Positions 44,218 to 52,516 of a stretch of DNA of 64,000 nt are shown piece after piece (the stretch's first letter is position 1; every line of letters begins with the position of its first letter). Under the pieces are notes generated by a model. It was not told the origin of the DNA. It searched no databases and was given only the letters and a program-made list of their open reading frames with translations. A program made the translations under genes and the position numbers. The stretch is taken from assembly GCA_025210295.1 (NCBI GenBank), contig JAOASC010000044.1, positions 62,001 through 126,000 of the forward strand. The letters run 5' to 3'. This DNA is from Flavobacteriales bacterium (lineage in GTDB: Bacteria > Bacteroidota > Bacteroidia > Flavobacteriales_D > Parvicellaceae).

Positions 44218-44234
44218 GTAAATAATTTATTTAC
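44218..44234. promoter_or_regulatory. AT-rich inverted repeat upstream of giant adhesin gene
   Basis: GTAAATAA-T-TTATTTAC is a perfect 17-nt inverted repeat, 20 nt upstream of the giant gene ATG, inside the only sizeable gap (131 nt) of the operon. It could be an operator or mRNA hairpin. AT-rich palindromes arise easily by chance here, so confidence is low. Confidence 0.3.
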
Positions 44235-44329
44235 GTAAAGTGGTTAAAGTTAAGGAAAATAAAGATAAGTTGAAAAAAACAATTTTTTTTTATTTGATTG
44301 TAGCCAATATATGGATTAATGGCGTTTTA

Positions 44330-45265
44330 TTAATTGAAGATAGGGCATTGATACTCATGTCCTTGTTCGTGTCCACAGGCATTAATGACCAAGATCAATT
44401 CGTGGGTATTGGCGCTACCTAGTCTAAGACTAGAAACAGTATAGTCGTAGGAATACCCTAATGTGAAATATTTAGCAAATTTTAGTTTCATTAGAGCGCC
44501 TATTTGATCTTGATTTCGCCAACCTATACCGATGTCAAACGAACGGTTAAGTTCAGCGATTAAATTGAGGTCAAGTGATGGGGTAGAAAAAGCAGCGTAT
44601 TTTAACATTGCTGAGGGAATGACATTGATTTTACCTGCTTTAAATCGTTTTCCTCCGACAATATAGTGATGCCATCTGTTTCTAGATTGCTCAGATCCTA
44701 TAATTTTCCATTTATTTCTTGCCAGTTGTTTAATGCTAAATCCGGCAAACCAATCTTGGTGGCTAAGAAATAACCCAGGAGAGAAGTCAGGCACCATTAA
44801 CGTTGCTCCAGAACCATTGATGAGCGGGTCATCTGCTTGAGCAACAGTGATTTTAGAGGCGTCAATTTTAAATTGGTGTAATCCTGCAAAAAGACCAAAG
44901 GAAGCATTGATTTCTCTGGAAATAGGGAGGTGGTAGGCGTAAGCAATATTGATGGATGTTCTTGCCGCTGGTCCAATGACATCATTTTCTATATACATAC
45001 CCAGTCCATGCTTAGAGCGATTAGTTGGTCTTCGTTTTAACTTTAATTCTGTGGTAAAACTACCGAAGCCTGTTTTTGGGGCACCTTCTAAGTTGAGCCA
45101 TTGACTCCGGTATCCTAAAGAAAAATTTAAACAAGGTTGACTACCTGCCATAGCTGGGTTTATGGCGAAGTAGTTAAAAATATATTGACTAAATTGTGAT
45201 GCTTGTTGAGCATTATAGTTTAGTGAAACTACACAGAAGAACGATATGCATAATAATGTTTTCAT
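44330..45265 (-). CDS. PorP/SprF family type IX secretion membrane protein
   Basis: A 311-residue PorP/SprF protein. It has a signal peptide (1-19), QASQFSQYIFNYFAINPAMAGSQPCLNFSLGYRSQW at the start (a standard PorP/SprF opening), and KYFTLGYSYDYTVSSLRLGSANTHELILVI near the C-terminus. It is a paralogue of the second PorP/SprF gene in this operon. It starts 6 nt after the preceding secreted-protein gene and is followed by 131 nt and then the giant repeat gene, so it may serve either cargo. The last dozen residues (EQGHEYQCPIFN) are an unusual short extension. Confidence 0.92.
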   Translation of the reverse strand: MKTLLCISFFCVVSLNYNAQQASQFSQYIFNYFAINPAMAGSQPCLNFSLGYRSQWLNLEGAPKTGFGSFTTELKLKRRPTNRSKHGLGMYIENDVIGPAARTSINIAYAYHLPISREINASFGLFAGLHQFKIDASKITVAQADDPLINGSGATLMVPDFSPGLFLSHQDWFAGFSIKQLARNKWKIIGSEQSRNRWHHYIVGGKRFKAGKINVIPSAMLKYAAFSTPSLDLNLIAELNRSFDIGIGWRNQDQIGALMKLKFAKYFTLGYSYDYTVSSLRLGSANTHELILVINACGHEQGHEYQCPIFN

Positions 45266-45271
45266 ATTCTT

Positions 45272-46300
45272 CTAATAGATAAGAGTTATTGGGCCAATAA
45301 AGTGATTGTTTTTCTTACCTGATTTTAAATCTATGGAATAGAAGTAGGTACCGGAAGGTAAACGTTGGCCATTTTGAGTTCCATCCCATCTTCTTGCATT
45401 AGTATATCCAATTGTTTTGAAGACTTGTTGTCCCCATCGATCAAAGACAACAACTTCAGCTCCTGGATAATTGTCTATTCTTCCTATAATCCAAGTGTCA
45501 TTTATTCCATCGTTATTTGGAGTGAGTGTATTGGGAACACTAATTGGTTCAAAGACATCAACAATAATGTCATCTTGGTAGGTACAACCATCAGCTGTCG
45601 TTAAAGAGAGGTAATAAGTTGTGGTTTCCTCAGGGGTAGAAACTGGAGAAAGTGAGGTTGTATTGGATAAATAGTTTGGGGGACTCCATTCAAAACCATC
45701 AGGAGCAGATCCAGATAGGGTTGTAGATTCTCCTGTTTCTATAGATACATCAGGCCCTGCATCAATGGTATAGGTTACAGCTGATCCAGTTGTGGTAATG
45801 TTAAAATAACATTCAGCGGGGTTGGTAATACCTGTACCATTCAAATCGCCATCTACTAATACATAGTAAGTCGTATTAGGGGTTAGGTTGGTTGCTGATA
45901 GAGAAAAATCACTAGAGCTGTTAGAGACACAGTTGGATACCGCCGTGTAGCTTGATTCGTCACAAGGTGTTGTGGCTTCAATTATTACAGCCTGTAGTTC
46001 ATTGTCATACGCAGGGTCGTTGGTGCAATTAATATTACTGAAATTGACAGAGGCATCTCCTCCGTTATCGTTAGTCGTAAAGGTAAACCAAGTCGTGTTG
46101 TCTAGAGCAAAACAAAAGTTGCCATTGTTAGAACTACCGTCTGAACACCCTGAGCAAGCAGATACTGTTGCGCCTACATTATTGGCTAACGTTGTTTGAT
46201 TTCCACATAATATTGTTGCGGAAGAACAGTTGTCGTTTGCAGCTTGAGTATAAAAAGGTGCAGCATAAAGGAATAGAAAAAATATCACGAGGTATCTCAT
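45272..46300 (-). CDS. Secreted protein with T9SS type B sorting domain
   Basis: With the preferred ATG the protein has 342 residues. A signal peptide (about 1-20, MRYLVIFFLFLYAAPFYTQA) precedes an AANDNCSSATILC domain seen at the N-terminus of many Bacteroidota secreted proteins. Four or more cysteines follow in the next 120 residues. The last 85 residues (ISVPNTLTPNNDGINDTW ... RWDGTQNGQRLPSGTYFYSI) are a type B CHU_C sorting domain. It is the first gene of the adhesin operon, ahead of its own PorP/SprF. A longer reading from a codon 66 nt upstream gives a poor signal peptide and overlaps the promoter box. Confidence 0.88.
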   Translation of the reverse strand: MRYLVIFFLFLYAAPFYTQAANDNCSSATILCGNQTTLANNVGATVSACSGCSDGSSNNGNFCFALDNTTWFTFTTNDNGGDASVNFSNINCTNDPAYDNELQAVIIEATTPCDESSYTAVSNCVSNSSSDFSLSATNLTPNTTYYVLVDGDLNGTGITNPAECYFNITTTGSAVTYTIDAGPDVSIETGESTTLSGSAPDGFEWSPPNYLSNTTSLSPVSTPEETTTYYLSLTTADGCTYQDDIIVDVFEPISVPNTLTPNNDGINDTWIIGRIDNYPGAEVVVFDRWGQQVFKTIGYTNARRWDGTQNGQRLPSGTYFYSIDLKSGKKNNHFIGPITLIY

Positions 46301-46304
46301 AAAA

Positions 46305-46312
46305 CAAATATA
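46305..46312 (-). promoter_or_regulatory. Bacteroidota -7 box at the head of the adhesin operon
   Basis: The minus strand reads TATATTTG, matching TAnnTTTG, ending only 4 nt before the ATG of the first gene of the operon. If used, the transcript would begin at or next to the start codon, that is, be leaderless. Confidence 0.45.
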
Positions 46313-46460
46313 AAGATTATTTACATAAACGAAAATAAGCATTATTAGATTCAAAAAAGTATACAAAAGTACTACTGTTAATGATTGAATGTTTATAAAA
46401 TAGATGGGGGAAGAATAAAAATTGAGAAAATATTGTGATATTCGCGGTTTGGATTAGTAT

Positions 46461-47306
46461 TTGAATAGAAGAAAATTGGTGAGTAGATTAGTTAGGATAG
46501 CGTTTTATATTTTCATCCCCGTAATGTTGTGGTCTTGTGGAGGAAAGAAAAGAACAGTGGATGGTATGAAACTTAAAAACCTTAATTGGAAAGTTTTAGT
46601 AGATTCAATGAGGAATAATGAGTTTGATTACAGTTGGATTCGTTCAAAAGCATCTGCTAGTGTTGTGTTTAAAAACGATAAAAACACAGTAAAAGCTAAT
46701 TTCAGAATAAGAAGAGACAGTGCAAGTTGGATTAATTTGTCAAAAGGGGTTCAGATTATGACAGCTATAGCTTCAAACGATTCAATAAAGGTGCTTAAGA
46801 AAATAGGGAAGAAAGAATACTATATTGATGATTTTAAGACGGTGAATAAATTCTTAAATACTACTGTTGACTATTCATTGTTGGAGGATTTTTTTGCTGG
46901 AAATGCTATTGGATTTGATTACGATTCTACCAAGTATAAGTCAGGGATAGACGATGGCCTTTACATACTAAGTTCTGATAAAATCAAAAAAATGGATAAG
47001 CTCTTAAAGAAAGGAGCGAATAGAAACCGAGAGTTTTTATACAGATGCTGGGTAAACCCCGTAAATTATAGATGTCAAAAAGTGCGTGTAGATGTTTTAC
47101 GTGATACAACAGCCCTAATTGTTGAATATTCTGATTGGGAAACAATAGATCAAGGTGGGCAGTTCCCTTATCACACATCGATAGTTCTAGAAACTCCTAG
47201 GGATACAATATCGTTAGCTTTGAAGTATAGTAAGGTAACGATTAATGATCCACAGTCGATGCCTTTTAAATTGACAAAGTCTTACGAACCAATGGTTTTT
47301 GAATAA
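46461..47306 (+). CDS. DUF4292 family lipoprotein
   Basis: A 281-residue lipoprotein: hydrophobic start with LWSCGG, acceptor Cys at residue 26. The WIRSKASASVVFKNDKNTVKANFRIRRDSASWINLS segment and the whole beta-rich pattern fit DUF4292, a LolA-like-fold family found in Bacteroidota. A role in lipoprotein or envelope handling is guessed from the fold. The start is TTG; the only in-frame ATG (residue 22, at MLWSC) would destroy the signal, so TTG is accepted. It lies 2 nt before the EnvC-like gene, as is common for this family. Confidence 0.87.
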   Translation: MNRRKLVSRLVRIAFYIFIPVMLWSCGGKKRTVDGMKLKNLNWKVLVDSMRNNEFDYSWIRSKASASVVFKNDKNTVKANFRIRRDSASWINLSKGVQIMTAIASNDSIKVLKKIGKKEYYIDDFKTVNKFLNTTVDYSLLEDFFAGNAIGFDYDSTKYKSGIDDGLYILSSDKIKKMDKLLKKGANRNREFLYRCWVNPVNYRCQKVRVDVLRDTTALIVEYSDWETIDQGGQFPYHTSIVLETPRDTISLALKYSKVTINDPQSMPFKLTKSYEPMVFE

Positions 47307-47308
47307 TT

Positions 47309-48508
47309 ATGAGAGTTGGCTTGTTTATCATATTATTTTTAGTCCCTTTTTTTACCTTTTCTCAAGGAAGTAAAAAGTTAAAGCAACAAGAGGCGGTACT
47401 CAAAAAGAAAATAGCAAACACTAAAAATCTTATTCAACAAACAAGAAAGACTGAACAGCTTACCATGACTGAGTTGGCGATTATTAATCATCAAATTGCT
47501 TACCGAGAATCATTGATGGATAATATTAATTATCAAATGAAGCGACTGGATGACGAGTTAATTGAAAGTCAGAAAGAATTACAGCTTTTAGAAAATGATT
47601 TAAAGCTGTTAAAGGAAGAGTATGCTAAGATGTTGAGGTATGCTTTTAAAAATAGAGAGGAGGATTACAAAATGATTTATGTATTTTCTGCAAAATCTTA
47701 TACAGAAGCTTATCACAGGTTAAAGTATATCGAACAATATAAAGATTTTAGGCAGAAACAGGTTGAAAGAATTTTAAAAACCAAGCAAGAGCTAGAACAG
47801 AAAATAATTGAGATAGAAGTTTTAAAGACCAATAAAAAAGAGTTAGTAGAAGTACAAGAGCAGGAAAAGAGTTTGTTTTTAAAAGATAAGGAAACGCAAC
47901 AATCTTCGTTACAAAAATTACAGGCCAATGAGGCTCAATTAAAAGCTCAGTTACAAAAACAACAACGAAAGCAACAACAAATAGCAAAAGCTATTAGAAA
48001 GGCGATAGAAGCAGAAATAGCAGCAGAGGCGAAAAAAAATAAGACAAAAGGATTTGTCTCAACTCCAGAAACTTCTGCACTGTCTAAAACGTTTGCTGCA
48101 AATAAAGGGAAATTACCTTGGCCAGTTTTTAAAGGGGAAATTACAGGGCGTTATGGTAAACAACAACATGATGTTGTGAGTACAGCTTATGTAGAGAATA
48201 ATGGTATTGATATTACTACCGAGAAAGGAGCTAGTGTAAGGGCTGTTTTTGGAGGTAAGGTGTCTAGTGTTTTTGTAATCCCTGGAGCAGGGAAAGTTGT
48301 AATGGTTAGCCATGGAAGTTATCGTACTGTTTATTCTAATCTTGAAGAAGTTTTTGTTAAAAAAGGGGACGAAATTTCGATTAAACAGAAAATAGGGAAG
48401 TTGTTGCCAGCTTCTTCCGGAAGTGTATCTGAAGCGCATTTTGAGATTTGGTATATTACTTCATCGGGTATGAAAAGCCAAAACCCATCTCTTTGGATTT
48501 ACAGGTAA
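47309..48508 (+). CDS. EnvC-like murein hydrolase activator (degenerate M23 peptidase)
   Basis: A 399-residue secreted protein. A signal peptide (1-19) is followed by a long coiled coil (about 20-240, KLKKQ/LQKQQRKQQQ-type heptads) and a LytM/M23 domain (about 270-399, LPWPVFKGEITGRYGKQ). The zinc ligands of active LytM are partly lost: the first His of HxxxD is Asn (NNGIDI) and HxH reads EAH, so the domain is probably inactive. This is the EnvC pattern, in which the coiled coil interacts with FtsEX and the LytM domain activates amidases at the division septum. Confidence 0.92.
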   Translation: MRVGLFIILFLVPFFTFSQGSKKLKQQEAVLKKKIANTKNLIQQTRKTEQLTMTELAIINHQIAYRESLMDNINYQMKRLDDELIESQKELQLLENDLKLLKEEYAKMLRYAFKNREEDYKMIYVFSAKSYTEAYHRLKYIEQYKDFRQKQVERILKTKQELEQKIIEIEVLKTNKKELVEVQEQEKSLFLKDKETQQSSLQKLQANEAQLKAQLQKQQRKQQQIAKAIRKAIEAEIAAEAKKNKTKGFVSTPETSALSKTFAANKGKLPWPVFKGEITGRYGKQQHDVVSTAYVENNGIDITTEKGASVRAVFGGKVSSVFVIPGAGKVVMVSHGSYRTVYSNLEEVFVKKGDEISIKQKIGKLLPASSGSVSEAHFEIWYITSSGMKSQNPSLWIYR

Positions 48509-48526
48509 TTTTCTTACTTTTCAAGC

Positions 48527-49357
48527 ATGAATGATTTGAAAACAAAGACTTGTTTGAATTGTTCTAGTGATTTACTAGAACATCAAAACTATTGTCCTAA
48601 TTGTGGTCAAAAGAATAGAAAAGTAGACTATCGTTTAAGAGATTTATTGTTGCATTTTTTTGAAGATTATTTTGCTTTTGATAATAAAATTATTCAGACA
48701 TTAATTTTGCTGATTAAGAAGCCAGGTCAGCTTTCTTTGGCTTTTTTTGAAGGAAAGCGGATGAGTTATGTTTTGCCTTTGAAGCTGTATTTTTTTGTTG
48801 CATTTATTAGTTTGTTGTTAATGTCTGCGTTGGATTTATTTACTTTTCAAAGTCAAGATTCATTTGTAGATGGCTTTAGTGAGGGAATCGAAATTTCTTA
48901 TGATTCGAGTGAAGATAGTGGGGGAGAAGAGCAAGCAGAAATAGATGCTTTAGGTTTAGATGTGGGAAAAGATATATCCTATGTCTTAAAGGAAAAAAGT
49001 GCTTTGTTTATTTTGTTTGAAATGCCAGTATTTGCTTTTTTTATTTATCTGTTTTTTTACAAAAAGAATCGTTATTATACTGAGGCCTTTGTGGTGGCTT
49101 TACATATTCAAACGTTATTTTTTATTAGCATATTTTTAGGGAAACTTTTGGGAATGATCTCTCCAATGGCAAGTTTGTTTTTTATACTTGTTTATCTAGT
49201 TTACGCTACGTTGTCTTTAAAGCGATATTATCAAAATGGTCTTGTAGTCAGTTTTATGAAGCTATTTGCAATACAGTTATTGCAGGTTTTAGTTGTTCTA
49301 GGGATAACAGTACTCTATATATTTATACGATTATATAGTTCAGGTTTTACTCAATAA
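48527..49357 (+). CDS. DUF3667 family membrane protein
   Basis: A 276-residue protein. A zinc ribbon opens it (CLNCSSDLLEHQNYCPNCGQ, two CxxC pairs at about residues 9-28), then a DUF3667 segment (RLRDLLLHFFEDYFAFDNKIIQT), then about five transmembrane helices from residue 85 onward. The family is found in Bacteroidota and has no established function. It starts 18 nt after the EnvC-like gene and its 3' end overlaps the DUF3299-like gene by 11 bp on the other strand. Confidence 0.85.
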   Translation: MNDLKTKTCLNCSSDLLEHQNYCPNCGQKNRKVDYRLRDLLLHFFEDYFAFDNKIIQTLILLIKKPGQLSLAFFEGKRMSYVLPLKLYFFVAFISLLLMSALDLFTFQSQDSFVDGFSEGIEISYDSSEDSGGEEQAEIDALGLDVGKDISYVLKEKSALFILFEMPVFAFFIYLFFYKKNRYYTEAFVVALHIQTLFFISIFLGKLLGMISPMASLFFILVYLVYATLSLKRYYQNGLVVSFMKLFAIQLLQVLVVLGITVLYIFIRLYSSGFTQ

Positions 49358-49784
49358 CCTTAGCATCTTCTAAGATGTAGCTCAATTGATAAATATCGTC
49401 AGGATTAAGTCGAAGTTTCCCCTCAAAAGTAATGATTTGATCCATTCTTAATCCGCTATGTTCTCCTACAATTTGAACTTCCATCACAGATTCTGGTCCA
49501 GCACCTCCACAGAAAAAACAAGAGCTGTAAGGGTTCGCAGATAAAACATAATAGTCTTGAATAACATCAACAGGGATGATGTATCCTCGAATTTGGACTT
49601 TTTTTCCATTTAATGAGGATATTTTTTTTCCAAATTTAGGGACTTGGTAGTATCCTTGGAATTCTTCAGAAAATACCTCTTCAAATGTAACGTCTTTTAA
49701 AACTTCCCAAGTAATGATGGTTTGACTTTTAATTGAGGCAGTTACCCCCAATGCGAGAATAAGTGTGATGATTAAATTTTTCAT
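49347..49784 (-). CDS. DUF3299-like secreted protein
   Basis: A 145-residue protein with a signal peptide (1-20) and an OB-fold-like core (ITWEVLKDVTF, NGKKVQIRGYIIPVDVIQDYYVL). The SSCFFCGGAGPESVMEV segment near residue 88 has a CxxC pair and could bind metal or heme. The pattern matches DUF3299 proteins, which in proteobacteria lie beside ABC transporters of the zinc-regulated Zrg type. It is the last gene of an operon with the ABC permease and ATPase, 3 nt downstream of the permease stop. Confidence 0.75.
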   Translation of the reverse strand: MKNLIITLILALGVTASIKSQTIITWEVLKDVTFEEVFSEEFQGYYQVPKFGKKISSLNGKKVQIRGYIIPVDVIQDYYVLSANPYSSCFFCGGAGPESVMEVQIVGEHSGLRMDQIITFEGKLRLNPDDIYQLSYILEDAKVIE

Positions 49785-49787
49785 TGC

Positions 49788-51140
49788 TTATTTATTCGAT
49801 AATGTTTTTGAAATATCTGTTCGATATGCTTTTATGGCTGGGTATAATGCAGAGATTATGCCAATTAATACGGCTCCTCCTAAAATTGTCCATTCTTCTT
49901 TTAGCCAAATCCAGCCTGTAAAATTGTAATGGTAAGTTTCGGCTAAGTATCCAGAGAAAATTTCCATACCAATGTGACTAAAACCTATTCCTAAGAGGTA
50001 ACCTAAAATAGCAAGGAGGAATCCTTCGAGTAGTATCATGGTAAAAACTTTAGTTGTTGAAGCTCCCATAGTTCGCATAATTGCAATCTCGTATTGACGG
50101 TCTTTTAAAGAGTTTAGCATAGCGATAAACATACTGGCAGATGCAATGATTACAATAACCATAGACATCAGTGAAATAATGCTTATTGCAGGCTCTATTA
50201 ATTCAAACAACTGTCTGATTTCTATTGCAGGTTCAGCAGCCATCATGCCATCAGTATTGTTGGCGATTCCAGGAAGCGTAAAACGTGCCCTTGTTGTTTT
50301 ATACTGGATTAACATTGCTGTGATCTCTCTAGTTTTAAAGTCGATATCTTTTAAAATAGCATCATAATCTTTTGGGGCATCATCGTGGTGATGTTCATGA
50401 TGATGGTGGTGAGCATGTTCGTCGTGGTGATGATGTTCATCATGATTGTGAACTTCTTTTTCTAATTTAGCATCGTGTTCCTCTTTTGAGATAATATCAA
50501 AGCTCCCTCCAGAGTCATGGTCATGGCCTGCATGTAAAATCCAAACACTCTCTAGGGATGTTAATAATAAGTTGTCTAATACTGTGTTTGACTTTTTTAG
50601 AATTCCAACAACAGTATATAAGTGGTCTGTATGTTCATCAATTGATTCCCCTAAACCATGTCCACCTGCAAACGTATCACCAATTTTTAATCCAAATTTT
50701 TTAGCGACATCGTAACCAATTGTAGATTCTAATGGCTTTTTCCAAAGTTTCCCTTTTGCTATTTCTCCTTTGTATAAATGAATATAATCATGCGTTGTAG
50801 CTAGAATTCTATAAGATTTATAATTATCTCCTATAGAAACAGGAATGGCCTTTTCCACCATAGGATGCATTCTAGCAAAGCCAGTTCGTGCATAGTTAAT
50901 GTTTCCTGTAGGTTTATCAATTTGGTAGAGGTTGCAGAGTACAGATTGTAACCGGCTTCCCTCAGCTCCAATGACTAAATCAATTCCACCTGCATTATTT
51001 TTGAATTTTTCATTGATTTGGTAGTGGGTGAGGAGGGTAATTAAAATAATGGTAATCCCTGAAGCAAGGAGTAACAAAGACAGCCCGCTAGAAAGTGGTC
51101 GGTAAAGGATGTTTTTCCAACTAATTTTTAAGACATTCAT
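49788..51140 (-). CDS. FtsX-like ABC transporter permease with His-rich loop
   Basis: A 450-residue MacB/FtsX-type permease. One transmembrane helix at about 19-39 is followed by a large periplasmic domain and three helices near 320-345, 365-390 and 415-440. The periplasmic part contains a strongly His-rich stretch at residues 231-252, with 15 His in 22 positions, which is a likely metal-binding loop. HTDHLYTVVGIL and TVLDNLLLTSLESVW are conserved in the relevant subfamily. Its ATG overlaps the stop of the ATPase gene by 4 nt. With the DUF3299-like protein it suggests a metal (zinc) related transporter; this is inference. Confidence 0.9.
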   Translation of the reverse strand: MNVLKISWKNILYRPLSSGLSLLLLASGITIILITLLTHYQINEKFKNNAGGIDLVIGAEGSRLQSVLCNLYQIDKPTGNINYARTGFARMHPMVEKAIPVSIGDNYKSYRILATTHDYIHLYKGEIAKGKLWKKPLESTIGYDVAKKFGLKIGDTFAGGHGLGESIDEHTDHLYTVVGILKKSNTVLDNLLLTSLESVWILHAGHDHDSGGSFDIISKEEHDAKLEKEVHNHDEHHHHDEHAHHHHHEHHHDDAPKDYDAILKDIDFKTREITAMLIQYKTTRARFTLPGIANNTDGMMAAEPAIEIRQLFELIEPAISIISLMSMVIVIIASASMFIAMLNSLKDRQYEIAIMRTMGASTTKVFTMILLEGFLLAILGYLLGIGFSHIGMEIFSGYLAETYHYNFTGWIWLKEEWTILGGAVLIGIISALYPAIKAYRTDISKTLSNK

Positions 51141-51763
51141 AGTTTTATTTTCGTTTTAAACGCGTTAGAAAGTCTGTTGTCATGCGTTACAACTAATAGT
51201 GTGGCATTAGACTTATTAGCTTGTTCTATTAAGAGGTTTATTACGGTGTCACAATTTTCATCGTCTAAAGCAGAAGTGGGTTCGTCTGCTAAAATGAGTT
51301 GCGGAGAATTGATTAGAGCTCTTGCAATAGAAACACGTTGTTTTTGTCCTTGGCTTAATTCTTTAGTTTTGGCATTAAGTTTATCTAAAATGTCTAATTC
51401 TGAGAGTAAAGCTTTTATTTTATCGAGGTCTTTTTTACCACCAGCCAATGTTTGTGCTAGGTATAGATTTTCTTTTACAGATAATGCATCAATAAAATGA
51501 GGTGTTTGGAAGATAATTCCTATTTCTTGACCTCTGAATTGATCCAAGTTGGCGTCGCTTAAGTTGTTAAGAGTCGTGTCGTTTATGGTGATGGTTCCTT
51601 CTTGAGGCCTTAATAGCCCTGCTAATAGGTGTAAAAGCGTTGTTTTACCACAACCGCTTTTCCCTAAGAGAAGAGCATGGGATGCGTTATCTAAGTTGAT
51701 GTCTGGAAATTGAATAGCATTTCCATTTTTGTATTTAAAGGCTATGTTTGTTGTGGTTAACAT
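51137..51763 (-). CDS. ABC transporter ATP-binding protein (LolD/MacB-like)
   Basis: A 208-residue ATPase. Walker A GKSGCGKT is at about residues 34-41, the Q-loop near FQTPHF, the signature LSQGQKQRVSIARAL at about 137-151, Walker B LILADEP at about 157-163, and the switch histidine in VTHDNR near 195. Short length and close linkage identify it as the partner of the FtsX-like permease. The permease start overlaps its stop codon by 4 nt, so the two are translationally coupled. Confidence 0.95.
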   Translation of the reverse strand: MLTTTNIAFKYKNGNAIQFPDINLDNASHALLLGKSGCGKTTLLHLLAGLLRPQEGTITINDTTLNNLSDANLDQFRGQEIGIIFQTPHFIDALSVKENLYLAQTLAGGKKDLDKIKALLSELDILDKLNAKTKELSQGQKQRVSIARALINSPQLILADEPTSALDDENCDTVINLLIEQANKSNATLLVVTHDNRLSNAFKTKIKL

Positions 51764-51765
51764 TT

Positions 51766-52455
51766 TTAATTGTTGTTATTTGAAGGAAGATGTAAAAAAT
51801 CGGTAATCACTTTACCTATCTCTTTGTATTTGTTGATAATCATAGGGTGTCCACCTCCTTTGATTACATAACAATTTCCAATGTGTTTAATAGGAAAAAC
51901 AATGTCCTTATCTCCATGGATATGTAATAGGTTTTGATGCTCATAATCGCTATCCCAATCACTCACTTGCTTCATTACCCATTTGTCAAAGCCTCCAGTA
52001 CTTTTTGCAACCATTGCTTTTGTATCCTCATTGTAAATAGCTTTGTATGATTTTTTTACATAAGTAGAAATATGGAACCCTTTATTGAAAATGTGTTTCA
52101 TTATCTTATCTGGAACCATCGAAATAAAGAAGCTAGCACCTTTTAATTTCATTATTGGGCTTAATTCCTCTCTGTTTTTTGCAGAAGAAATGATAATAAT
52201 TTTTTCTGGGTGTTTGATTTTAGCTATTTCCATAGCTAATATTCCACCAAACGATGTTCCTACAATAACAAACGGCTCAGATTCATCTATTTCTTGACTC
52301 ATCTTAATGGCATAATCATGTAAAGATTCATCGTCATCAAGTGATTTAAACTCTATCACTTCACATGGAGCGTCTAGTTCATTAACTAAATCTTTGTAGA
52401 TTGTTTTGTCGGTAGCCAGTCCAGGTACTAAATATATTTTATTGTATTTACTCAT
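51766..52455 (-). CDS. Alpha/beta-hydrolase
   Basis: With the ATG start the protein has 229 residues. It shows YLVPGLATDKT at the start, the nucleophile elbow GTSFGG near residue 87 (catalytic Ser), an acid-bearing HIHGDKDIVFP segment near 182 and the catalytic His in GGHPM near 205, so the triad is complete. The substrate is unknown; family members near here are annotated as esterases or lipases. It is the first gene of the ABC operon, 2 nt before the ATPase gene. A TTG two codons earlier is possible. The truncated remnant at 6300-6467 is a relative. Confidence 0.87.
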   Translation of the reverse strand: MSKYNKIYLVPGLATDKTIYKDLVNELDAPCEVIEFKSLDDDESLHDYAIKMSQEIDESEPFVIVGTSFGGILAMEIAKIKHPEKIIIISSAKNREELSPIMKLKGASFFISMVPDKIMKHIFNKGFHISTYVKKSYKAIYNEDTKAMVAKSTGGFDKWVMKQVSDWDSDYEHQNLLHIHGDKDIVFPIKHIGNCYVIKGGGHPMIINKYKEIGKVITDFLHLPSNNNN

Positions 52456-52516
52456 TCTCAAAATCCTTGCGCAACAACAAAAATAATGAAAATCAGTGAG
52501 ATGACCAATAGTTGGG

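Noticed and set aside
44240..44422. Plus-strand 60-codon frame in the gap between the giant gene and PorP/SprF
   Set aside because: It overlaps the 3' end of the PorP/SprF gene and its product has no known pattern; the gap is better explained as operon spacer.
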